A program made the position numbers and the translations under genes. A stretch of 64,000 nucleotides of DNA from Prorocentrum cordatum (Eukaryota > Sar > Dinophyceae > Prorocentrales > Prorocentraceae): contig CAUYUJ010019361.1 of assembly GCA_963575745.1 (NCBI GenBank), positions 90,547-154,546 on the forward strand, given 5' to 3'. Shown in pieces: positions 1-9,041 of this stretch (positions within the stretch are counted from its first letter, which is position 1; every line of letters begins with the position of its first letter). A model generated the notes under the pieces. That model saw only the letters and a program-made list of their open reading frames with translations. It was not told where the DNA came from and searched no databases.

Positions 1-61
1 AGGCCCCCCTCACGCCCCCGCGTGTTCGCGAGGCCCGCCCCGCGGGCCCGCCCCGCGGGCT

Positions 62-150
62 GGCGAAGGGTCACTCTTACGTGCGGTTGGATATTCCGCT
101 CCCCAGTGGGGAGAGGAATATTCAGCCGCACGTAGGAGTGACCCTTCGCC
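62..150. repeat. 43-bp-arm palindrome (fold-back)
   Basis: Arms 62-104 and 108-150 are reverse complements with 4 mismatches in 43 and a 3-base loop. The right arm merges into the left terminus of the MITE-like element that follows, so this looks like a terminal repeat duplicated in inverted orientation. Confidence 0.85.
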
Positions 151-303
151 GGAGTGACCTTTGGTGCGGGCTCACCATGGTCCCCCCGATTGCTGAGGGC
201 GATGCGATAACGGCTGCCTGCGCGCTTGGATTTGGCCACCACGCGCCCCTCAGCCCGCACACCAAGGGTCACTTTTGCCCAGGGTCACTCTTACGTGTAG
301 CCG
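125..303 (+). mobile_element. MITE-like element, copy A
   Basis: A 180-bp non-coding unit. Its left end (CACGTAGGAGTGACCCT) and right end (AGGGTCACTCTTACGTG) are imperfect inverted repeats. The interior shares GGAGTGACCTTTGGTGCGGG and a GCGCTCGGATTTGGCC-like block with copies at 18495-18674 and 36759-36941, and partly at 24087-24170. Size, inverted ends and dispersal suggest a non-autonomous DNA element. No transposase is visible in the window and target duplications were not established. Confidence 0.6.
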
Positions 304-377
304 AAAGGAGCCGAATGTTGAGAACCAGGCAGCCTCAAGGGGGTCGCCACTGAGCATAGGCGCTGGAGGAAAGGCCC

Positions 378-1196
378 TTGCCTGAGAGGCCCAGTTCCGG
401 TGCCTGTCTCTGTGCGAAGTTGCGCGCCTCTCTGCAGTGCCCAGGCGCGGCGCCGCATGCTCAGCTCAGCATTCCCTGGGGTGATACTGCGCCTCTCCGA
501 GGCGACCGCAGCGAGTTTGCTTGCAGCTGGGCTCTTGCCTGGCGCTTCTCGAGAGCAGACACCTGCAGAACCCGCAGCCGTTTTGTCTCGAGTCGTTCTG
601 GCACAGAAGTGACTGCGGGACGCGCCAGCGTGAACTGCTCGGACATGGCGACGCTCGGCAACCGCACCCTCCGCACGCAACTGGAGCAGGGCCACTTGCG
701 CCAGGTCCAGCGACCTCCAGTCGGGCGTCGGCTGACGAAAGCCGCTGGCGACGCCGACGCGTTCCACAGCAATCTCGGGCGCCTCGCGCTGCAGCTCCAC
801 CGCCTCCTGCCTTCGAGCAGGCCTCCCGCGGCGGCGCTCACGCTCGCGGCCGATGCCACCACCACGACCACGCACAGCTCTAAGTGCCCCGGGAGTCCTG
901 GTAGCTCAGGAGCCCGTCGCGTGAGCGAAGGGAGTGGCGTCGAGGAGCTGCTGCAGATGAAGAGGCTGCTGGCAGAGAGGCTTGTGGAGACGCGCCCAAC
1001 ACAGCGCAATCATGGCGAGCAGTTCCACGGGCTCATGCTGTCAAGCTCCTCGTCGCGAACACTCAGTGATGTCGAGGAGGATTCGGGAGGTAGCATGTGC
1101 ACATCGCCACAGGAGTCAACGCGGCCTTTGGCCAGCCTTCTAATGAAGGACGGTCTGGCCTACGTGGTGATGCGACAGTGCGCTGATGTGGGTTGA
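378..1196 (+). CDS. hypothetical protein or terminal exon
   Basis: An open frame of 272 codons ends at TGA 1194-1196. The second half (from about 914) looks most coding-like: an acidic and leucine-rich stretch with VEELLQMKRLLAERLVE (a possible short amphipathic helix), then a Ser-rich acidic tail (SSSSSRTLSDVEEDSGG). I recognise no domain. An internal Met near 645 or an upstream splice acceptor could be the true start. A CT-rich tract follows the stop. It could be the last exon of a gene beginning to the left of the window, or chance. Confidence 0.25.
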   Translation: MPERPSSGACLCAKLRASLQCPGAAPHAQLSIPWGDTAPLRGDRSEFACSWALAWRFSRADTCRTRSRFVSSRSGTEVTAGRASVNCSDMATLGNRTLRTQLEQGHLRQVQRPPVGRRLTKAAGDADAFHSNLGRLALQLHRLLPSSRPPAAALTLAADATTTTTHSSKCPGSPGSSGARRVSEGSGVEELLQMKRLLAERLVETRPTQRNHGEQFHGLMLSSSSSRTLSDVEEDSGGSMCTSPQESTRPLASLLMKDGLAYVVMRQCADVG

Positions 1197-1384
1197 TTGA
1201 CCTGCGCTGGGGTCCTCTCTCTCTCTCTCCTTTGCTCTCTCTCCTCTCTCTCTTTTCAAGAGACGGCTGGCAGAACACTTTGCTGAGACCCGGCCTGATT
1301 CACGCTCGGGGATGAGTCGAGGTGCAGCAGCATTTTACCCATGCCTAGCACTCGTCCATCGGCTCATTGTCCCAGAGGTGATCA

Positions 1385-1497
1385 TACATTGATGACCACG
1401 CGCATGCGCGTAGTCATAGCGCTGTGCCCCAGCGCTTAAATGTTTAACTCATCTGCTCGTCTGTGCAGATGAGTTCGGCCATACCCTTCGGTATAGT
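1385..1497. other. cluster of four small hairpins
   Basis: Consecutive short perfect or near-perfect inverted repeats: ACGCGCATGCGCGT, AGCGCT/AGCGCT around GTGCCCC, ACTCATCTGC/GCAGATGAGT and ATACC/GGTAT around CTTC. A structured RNA is conceivable, but there is no match to tRNA, 5S or spliceosomal RNA that I can recognise. Confidence 0.4.
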
Positions 1498-1744
1498 CTA
1501 ATACTTCTCTTCCTGGAGCAGGATGCCGTTGTGGCGCTTGCCTCATGAATGCCTATCCGACACCTTGGGGGCAGCTGGGAAGTCAGCCGCGGCACGGGGA
1601 AGAGAAGGAGGAGGAAGAGGAGGAGGAGGAGGAGGAGGAGGAGGAGGAGGAGTAAGAGGATCTGTGTAAACCTAAGGCCCATCAGCGATATTGCAATAAA
1701 CCCTCCTTCGGAGTTCCCTCTTCACAGGCCCCAACAAAGGTTCA

Positions 1745-2600
1745 TTCTCATAGAGGGGAGTGCCCCGTTGGAGTACAACCGTTTGAACATTTGGAAACGT
1801 GTCCGAACACCATTCCTGGGACTTCAACGCCGCGACTCACCGTTACTGTTGCGTCTTGACGATCCTGTATCGCGCCAGAACACTATTGCTGGGATTTCGA
1901 CACCGCGAATCACCGTGACCGTTGCGCCCTGATATTCCGACATCCTGCCAAGACACCGTTTCTGGGACGTGAACCATGGGAATCTTTGAAACGGTGGCAA
2001 GCTCTGAAGACGACTGTGCGCGGCGCTAAGGCGGGAGTCACATGTTGAAAAGGAACCGGCCTCCATCCGTAGAGGTCTTGCAAACTTTTCGGACGAGTAT
2101 GCGCGGCGCCAAGGCGAGAGCCGCATCTTGAAAGCGGACCACCCTCCATCGGCGAAGCTCTTGCATTTCTGTGACGAGTGTGCGCGGCGCCAAGGCCAGA
2201 GCCACGTTTTGGAAACGTCCGCGAAGCTTCTGCAAGTCTGAAGCAGAGCGTGCGCGGCGCGGAGGCGAGAGCCACATCTTTGGAAACCGCCCGCCCTCCA
2301 TCCGTGAAGCTTGCGTGCAAACTCTTACGACGAATGCGCGCGGCGCTTAAGGCGAGAGCCACACGTGAGCAAGCCACCCTCCCTCTCCGCCCGTGGAGCC
2401 CTGACTTTTCACAGACGGCTGCGCGCGGCGCCACGGCGAGGGCCACACTTGGAGAACCGCCCGCCCTCCATGCGTGAAGCTCTCCAGCACTTTTTTAAGA
2501 CGAATGTGCGCGGCGCTCGGGCGAAAGCCACATTTCGAAGACCACCCGCCCTCCATATCCGTGAAGCTGCTGCGACTTCTAAGCTTCAGGGTCTCAACTG
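1745..2600 (+). repeat. composite dispersed repeat, copy 1 (head plus ~80-bp units)
   Basis: About 230 bp of head (starting at GGGGAGTGCCCCGTT, with internal GGGACTTCAACGCC and TGTTGCG blocks) is followed by about seven units of ~80 bp. Each unit has GCGCGGCGC, GAGAGCCACA, CCGCCCGCCCTCCATCCGTGAAGCT and a CTTGCAA-like end. The same head-plus-array is present in reverse orientation at 28340-29812. Confidence 0.75.
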
Positions 2601-2686
2601 GTGAGAAATCTCAGGCGACCCCCCCGCCTCGCCCTTTCGAAAGCCCTCGGGGTGCGACAGGGAGGAGTTATGTACAAAGAAGCGGG

Positions 2687-2800
2687 ATGGAGGAGGAGGA
2701 GGAGGAGGAGGAGGAGGAGGAGGAGGAGGAGGAGATAGAGGGGGGGCAGGGAGAGGAGGAAGAGGAGAAGGAGGAGGAGGAGGAGGAAAAGGTGGGCTAC
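2687..2800. repeat. GGA/GAG microsatellite
   Basis: Nearly uninterrupted GGA triplets with a few variants. Similar shorter tracts occur at 1600-1650 and 47130-47240. Confidence 0.9.
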
Positions 2801-2814
2801 CCCCCTTCATTAGT

Positions 2815-4640
2815 ATTGCAACCTGGCATTTTCCCTGGCACATTACGTGGCGCGTCCCGTGGCGAGTCCCCCTGGCACCTCGCGCGGCGCGTCCCCTGGC
2901 ACGTCCCGTGACACGTCCATTGGCACGTTCCGTAGCGCGTCCCCTTGGCACGTCCCGCGGTGCGTGCCCATGGCACGTCCCCTTGGCGCGTCGCCTGGCG
3001 CGTCCCTTGGGACGTTCCGCGGCGCGTCCTCCTGGCATGTCCCCCTGTCAAGTAGCTCTGGGGCAGCTACTATGTGCTCAGGCAGCTCGAGCTTAAGATC
3101 GAGATCAGTTCGGTCAGGACTCGGATGCAAATGAGGATTTGATTCACAACGCTATAGGGCACAACCGTGGCATGGCACATCGCGATTCAGCACGGCGCAG
3201 CACAGCACAGCCCTCGGCACGGTACATCAAGATCGATACACTCAGCATTGCATTTGCCCGTCGCCCAATCGGGGGTCTTTGAAGCGTTGCCATGCCTTAC
3301 TTTTCTATATTCCTTTCTGGGTTCGTGGGTCGATCATGTTTAGTTGGTAAACCTGTCCCCGGTGCCAAGTTCGAAGAGGGCCGGCGATTTTTTTTGCGGT
3401 AAGTGACGAGGTCGAAGAGGGCTGGCGAATTAGAATTTGAGGATGTCCTGAGCGAAACGCTTGTTTTGCAGAATTTGTTGAGGATGTCTCGAGCAAAACG
3501 CTTGTTTTGTGTTCTAGATTGTCCACTCCTGGGGACCAGGAGTCAGAGGGTCTCTCAAGTAAAATGCTTGTTTTCACGTGCCCAGGTCTTGAGGATGTCT
3601 CGAGCGAGACGATTGGTTTCACGCTTCCAGGTTGCCCAGGCAGATGTCTAGCATGAGGATATCTTGAGGATGTCTCGAGCGAGACGCTTGTTTGCACGTG
3701 TCCAGGCTGCCCACGCGGATGTCTAGCATGAGGATGTGTCGAGAATGTCTTGAGCGAAACGCTTGTTTTCACGTGTCCAAATCGCATGTTCCGTAGCGCG
3801 TCCCCTTGGCACGTCCCGCGGTGCGTCCCTATGGCACGCCCCCTGGCACGTCGCCTGGCGCGTCCCTTGGGACGTTCCGCGGCGTGTCCTCCTGGCATGT
3901 CCCCCTGTCAACCTCTGGGGCAGCTACTATGTGCTCAGGCAGCTCGAGCTTAAGATCCAGATCAGTTCGGTCAGGACTTGGATGCAAAGGAGGACTCGAT
4001 CCACAACGCTATAGAGCACAACCGCGGCATGGCACATCGCAATTCAGCACGGCACAGCACAGCACAGCCTTCGGCACTGTACGTCAGGATTGATACACTC
4101 AGCATTGCAACCTGGCATTTTCCCTGGCACATTACGTGGCGCGTCCCGTGGCGAGTCCCCCTGGCACCTCGCGCGGCGCGTCCCCTGGCACGTCCCGTGA
4201 CACGTCCATTTGCACGTTCCGTAGCGCGTCCCCTTGGCACGTCCCGCGGTGCGTGCCCATGGCACGTCCCCTTGGCGCGTCGCCTGGCGCGTCCCTTGGG
4301 ACGTTCCGCGGCGCGTCCTCCTGGCATGTCCCCCTGTCAAGTAGCTCTGGGGCAGCTACTATGTGCCCAGGCAGCTCGAGCTTAAGATCGAGATCAGTTC
4401 GGTCAGGACTCGGATGCAAAGGAGAATTCGATCCACAACGCTATAGGGCACAACCGTGGCATGGCACATCGCGATTCAGCACGGCGCAGCACAGCACAGC
4501 CCTCGGCACGGTACATCAAGAATCAAGATCGATACACTCAGCACTGCCTTTGCCCGTCGCCCAGTCGGGGGTCTTTGAAGCGCCGCCACGCCTCACATTT
4601 CCCCATTCCTTCCCGGGGTTCTTGGGTCGACCACCCTGAC
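2815..4640. repeat. 1.29-kb tandem duplication of a GTCCC-rich minisatellite
   Basis: The segment starting ATTGCAACCTGGCATTTTCC at 2815 recurs at 4104, and markers further on (CGATTCAGCACGGC at 3182 and 4471) keep the same 1289-bp spacing. A third partial copy lies at about 3786-4100. Inside are short repeats of the form GGCACGTCCC/GGCGCGTCCC. The open frames on both strands are by-products of the repeat. Confidence 0.85.
3430..3775. repeat. ~62-bp tandem repeat
   Basis: About five to six degenerate units built on GAGGATGTCTCGAGCGAAACG, CTTGTTTTCACGTG and TCCAGG. It lies between two copies of the GTCCC minisatellite. Confidence 0.7.
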
Positions 4641-4808
4641 TCCTGATCCGCCCTACTTTGGGCGATTTCGAAAGTAGGGCGGAAATTTCCGCCCTACTTT
4701 TAAGGCCCCTTTGAGCGTCGATCTCCGCCCTTGAGGTTCCTTTGGCGTCGATTTCCGACACAATTTTAGGTCGGAAAATCATCCAAAGTACGGCGGATCA
4801 GGAGCCAG
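4637..4808. repeat. fold-back element with GATCCGCCCTACTTTGG ends
   Basis: The outer ends CTCCTGATCCGCC...TACTTTGG and CCAAAGTA...GGCGGATCAGGAG are inverted. An inner hairpin is formed by CCGCCCTACTTT and AAAGTAGGGCGG. A half copy lies at about 5870-5942 (AAAGTACAGCGGATCCGGAG). Confidence 0.7.
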
Positions 4809-5098
4809 GGCATGCTCTCTCTCCTCTCCCCCGCGAGTGCCGGCGGCCCCCGCGGCGCCCCCCGCCCTCGGTGCTCTGGCCGGGCGCCCGGGGCGGCCCT
4901 CGGCCGCGGCTGCCTCTGAGTGCGCGGCCCTGCGGCGCGGGGCGCACCGCGCCGCCGCCGCGGCGCCCGCGGCGCGTGGCGGCGCCCGCTGCCGGGCGCC
5001 GCGCGCCTCAGAGGCCGCCCCGGGCCCGCGGGGCCGCCCTTTGCGCGCGGCCGGGGCGCCCTGCGCAGCTCGAGGGGGGGGCGGCCCTCTGGCAGCCG
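4809..5098. other. very GC-rich stretch, no gene seen
   Basis: Dominated by GCGGCCC and CGCCGC runs with long overlapping open frames on both strands of Arg/Ala/Pro/Gly composition. I see no domain. Confidence 0.5.
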
Positions 5099-5320
5099 GG
5101 GCCCCGGCCGAGGAGATCGGCCGACGGGGGGCCGCGTGAGAAGCCTGCCCCCGCCCCCCAGGATTTCTGAGGGGGGGGGGGGTTGGGGCGTCCGCTGCGC
5201 TCGGGGGAGCTCCCGAGCGAAGTGAATCCCCCATCCCCCCCCTCAGAACTCCTGGGGGGTAGGGGCAGGGATCGCACGCGGCTCCGGAAGCGGGGGCCTC
5301 GGCCGAGGATCGGCCGAGGC
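5099..5320. repeat. GGGAGCTCCC-core fold-back, copy 1
   Basis: A fold-back centred on GGGAGCTCCC at 5205-5214. The arms carry, from the centre outwards, CGAGCGAAGTGA, a C-run/TTCTGAGGGG block, a CCTACCCCC-like block, and CGGCCGAGG at the outer edge. Related copies are at 23017-23168 and 45231-45380. Confidence 0.8.
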
Positions 5321-5498
5321 CGCCTTCGGGCACCGGTGGGCGGAGCGGAGGGGCTCGGCCGCGAGCTGGCAGGGCGGGCAAAGGGGGCAGCCCGCGGCGC
5401 GCCTGCGCTCTGCGGCCCTGCGGCCCCCGCGCGCGCGTGCCGGGCTTCGCCTCTCCTCGCCCGCCCCCTCTGGCTCCGGGTCCGCGGCGTGCGGGTGG

Positions 5499-5721
5499 AT
5501 TCTCCTAGGCAGGGGAACAAAAAGTGGCATAAGCATAACAAACTCGGAGCTCTGCGCGGATTTCTCGCATCCACGCTGGACCGCCCTGGCGGCGCCTCCG
5601 GCGCCGCCCCTGGCGCGCCCCGCGCGCCAGGGAGGGGGTCCAGCGCGGATCCAAGAGATCCGCGCGGACCTCCGAATTTTTTATGTTTATGCAATTTTTT
5701 GTTCCTCTACCTAGGGAAGAT
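5499..5721. repeat. fold-back with GCATAAACAT arms and GGCGCC core
   Basis: Left end CCTAGGCAGGGGAACAAAAA...GCATAAGCAT pairs with right end ATGTTTATGC...TTTTTTGTTCCTCTACCTAGG. The inner arms GCGCGGAT...GCTGGACC and GGTCCAGCGCGGAT also pair around GGCGGCGCC and GGCGCGCC palindromes. Part copies are at 36568-36690 and 57280-57345. Confidence 0.8.
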
Positions 5722-6189
5722 TGGTGTCGGAAGTGCACCCCAAACGATGCGAGGACGCAGGGCCGAAGCTTCCGCCTCGGGGAAATCGAGCGAGCATGTT
5801 TGTGAAGGTGTGACAAGAGTAGTGACGGCAGAGAAGAGCGGACATAGCACATAGCCATCCACGGAGCTTGAACAGTAGGGCGGGGATTTCCGCCGTGCTC
5901 GCCACGGAGTCACCCAAAGTACAGCGGATCCGGAGTCAGGATCGTCCACCTCTCCTTTCCACCCCAGACCCTCTCGCGTGGTCCATTGAGTATCATGCCT
6001 GCGGGGTGGTGCTCACATCCATTGTGCAAGGCTTGTCTGCACATCGCTGGACCATGCTCGCTCTTTTTGTTACCAAGGCGATAACCCAAGAATTAGCTTT
6101 TGCTTTCATTTTCAGTATTTGCGTCACTGCGGCCACCACCATTGTGCTCCAAGCCTGGGGAAAGATCGGGACTGGCCGAGAGGGGGGAT

Positions 6190-6300
6190 GATTGGGGGCG
6201 GATCTCATGGCCGGGGCCATGCTGTTTGCCCCGATCTCATGTCCCCCAGGGGCGGAGATCATGGCCGGGGCCATGATATCGCCCACGATATCATGGCCCC
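6190..6300. repeat. palindromic ATGGCC/GATATC cluster
   Basis: Repeated GATCATGGCCGGGGCCATG and GATATCGCCCACGATATC palindromes. A related piece (CATGGCCTGGGCCATGATA) follows proposed NUDC exon 2 at about 33309. Confidence 0.7.
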
Positions 6301-6302
6301 TC

Positions 6303-6436
6303 TTTGTCCCTGTTGTTGGGGCGCCCCCCCTTAACAGTTTCATCCCGCCCCCTGCATCTTTGTCTCTCTCTCTCTCTCTCTCCCTCCTTCTCTTCTCACC
6401 TGGCAGCCGTCTGGCTTGAGCGGCTGCCGCTGCCTT
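6303..6436 (+). repeat. dispersed CT-tract repeat, copy 1
   Basis: GCGCCCCCCCTTAACAG, ATCCCGCCCCCTGCATC, a CT tract and ACCTGGCAGCCGTCTGGCTT recur in the same order at 16521-16685. Confidence 0.8.
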
Positions 6437-6443
6437 TTTACGA

Positions 6444-8440
6444 ATGGGCTTCGCCCCTGATCCCCGGGAGGGCTGGTGGGCCCCCCCCGTGCTCGCGTGG
6501 ACCCCAGGAGTGGCGGGGCCGCTGCTGCTAGTGCAGGCAGTTGCGGAGCGCCCACACCAGGTGCCCGCGGCGGGTGCCCTTCCGGGCGCCATGGCTGGGG
6601 CCGCCGCCGGCGCGGTGGCGGGAGCAGCATGGCGTCCTCGGGACCGTCAGGCAGACGCAGGCACCTCGGGAGCGGAGGGGCCGGCGGGCACTGAAGCTCA
6701 CGTGGAGCTGTCAGATGCGGGAATGGGACCTGCCGCCCCAGGCGGGAAGGGAGTTCGCCCGGATCATGCAGATGCCCGGGGAAAGACCAACCCGGCGGCA
6801 GGAAGGGCGGGGCGGCGACGGCCCAGGCCCCTGGCCCCGCTCAACCGATTGCTGAGCAGTCTGGCGGAGCCTGGGATGAGACCATATGAGACCCCCCACT
6901 TCGCCCCGGTGGGCGACGAGGTGGGGAAGGCCGAGGAGGAAGGCACCGGGGAGGGGGACGGGAGTACTCCACTCCACGACGCCGTCGTAGAAATTCTCGC
7001 GGCGGTCTGGGGAGCGCAAGCCGCGCGGAGTTTGGAACGAGCGCACAGCACCAGAGTAGCCCAGAGGAGCCGCAGTTGCCCGATGTCACGGGGCTGGGGG
7101 TCTGGGTGGCAAGGGCACTGGAGACCTGGGTACCCGGGGCAGGCCCAGGGGGGCATGGGGAGCTCCTGAACGCCGCGAGGGATGCCAACGCCACGTGGAG
7201 GGGCAGTTGGACACAGCGGATGGCAGTAGCTGCCTTTGCCCGCTCGGACAGGCTCGCGGCCTGGATGTGGGACCCCGAACGGTGGGCGGGTTGGGAGCCG
7301 GTGCCGCAATACCTGTGGTTTTGTCTCTTGTGGTTCGGCGGCATGCTCATTTTGGACCGAGGCCTCATGGGATTCGCCAGCGGCGGACTGACCTGTGGGC
7401 GGTGGCTGGCGGGGTCAGCGCCGCGCCTGGACGGAGTCACGCCCCTTGGAGGGCCTGGACTGGCACGGAGCGGGAGCGCCCCCCCCCCCCCCCCCCGGCA
7501 ACGAGCTCTTCAGCGCGGTAATCACGGGGCGGGGACAGGACCAGCGCCGCGGCCGCGATCACGTGGCAGCGGTCTTTGGGCCGGACCGGGTTCGCCTCGA
7601 GCCCGGAGAAGAGGCCCAGCCCGGAGCCCGACGAAGGGGGCAGCTGTTCTACTACAAGTCGGTCCGCTCGTGCAGCTCTCCGCGCTTGAGGCGGTGGCTA
7701 GAGGGGGCAGAGGAGCGGGTCGTCCTCCTGGGGCGGAGAGGCGACGGCCGCGCACCCCGGACGGACATCCCCACCAGTTACCTCTACGCAAGAGTCGACG
7801 CAGACGCTCGCATTGACGTATCCGAGCTCACCCCCTTTGGCAGCCCACTCGGTGGATGCTGTGGGCTGCCGATCTCGGCGGGGCTCGCCCTCGTAGCCAT
7901 CGCCCGCCACGGGGTCGTCCAGTTGGGCTGGCGGTTCGCTTGCGTCGGGTGCGATTGCTGTGCGCGTCGGAGGCGCCGGCCCCGCGGGGGGCGCCATCCC
8001 CTGAGCACCTCGGAGAGTGACGGCCCCGAAGTGTTCGGCTGCGGGGCGGATCGTGTCGGCTGGATGGCCGGCAGTGGGAGGATGGGAATGCTCTGCCCAG
8101 GCGGATGTTGCAAACGCTCGGCCGGACGCGCCCCCGCGCCCCTCCCCGCGACGACGAGGAGTATCGCGACACGGAATGGTGGGGCCGAGGCCCCCGGGGA
8201 GGCCCTGGCCTGGCCCTGCGTCGAACGCGGCAGCCGCTACCAGGAGGTGCGCGGGAAGGTTCGGCGCGCCGTGGGCGAACGCTTCCGCCGGGGGCGCAAG
8301 CAGGCCCGGGGAAAGCGGCCTGGGGGGGCGGGGGCCCCATCATCACCGAGAGGCGGCCCCCCAGCATCATCGGGGTGCCCTCCGCCCACACCTGTGCCAG
8401 CCCCGGCGGCGTGGCGGCGCCCCGAGGCTGCCGCGGGCAG
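6444..8440. other. GC-rich region with long overlapping frames, no recognised gene
   Basis: Open frames on + (6444-7169, 7076-7816, 7395-8480) and on - run for 190-360 codons, but their composition is Gly/Arg/Ala/Pro-rich. The only distinctive piece is a hydrophobic segment (YLWFCLLWFGGMLIL, about 7306-7350) in the 7076-7816 frame, which could be a membrane helix in an exon or a decayed ORF. I assign no product. Confidence 0.4.
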
Positions 8441-8449
8441 GTTCTTTCG

Positions 8450-8986
8450 TGCCTCCCTGTGGCGAAAGGTGGCGGAGTGAACTTGCAGAATCACCTCGCT
8501 GCGTCGCGCGCACTGGAAGCCCGTGGAAACCGCGTGGGAACTGCTTAGAAACCGTGCATTTTTACATAGAAGCCGCTGCGCACAGTTAAATGTTTCAACA
8601 TATAAATGCACTTAATGGGTTGGGCCAGTTTCTATGTAACAGTGAGCTGTCCCAGCGCGGTCTCGACGCGGCCTCTACCGGTTCCTGCCCGGTTTCTACG
8701 AGTCTGCCGCGATAGCGACGCCAGGGGGCGTTCCCGCGTTGGCTGGGGCGAGTGGCGGAGTCGACTTGCAGAACCAGCTCGCTGCGTCGCGCGCACTCCG
8801 CGCGGTGCTCTCCCTATTCAGGCTGCAGCGACGCCGAGCGAAGGGTCTGGAGTTAGGCGGCGCAGTGTATCAGCCATGTGTACATCTGACATTTCCGTTT
8901 TACGTGGATCCGAACATGTTTCGACGCGACGCGGCGCGGGGCGTCCATCGGCGTCGCAATCTCGCCAGCGCCCCAGGCGGCCCTCG

Positions 8987-9041
<55 letters not shown>

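Noticed and set aside
1380-1500. tRNA, 5S rRNA or U-type snRNA
   Set aside because: Short shared pieces such as CGGCCATACC occur, but the cloverleaf T-loop (GGTTCGA) and other diagnostic blocks are absent.
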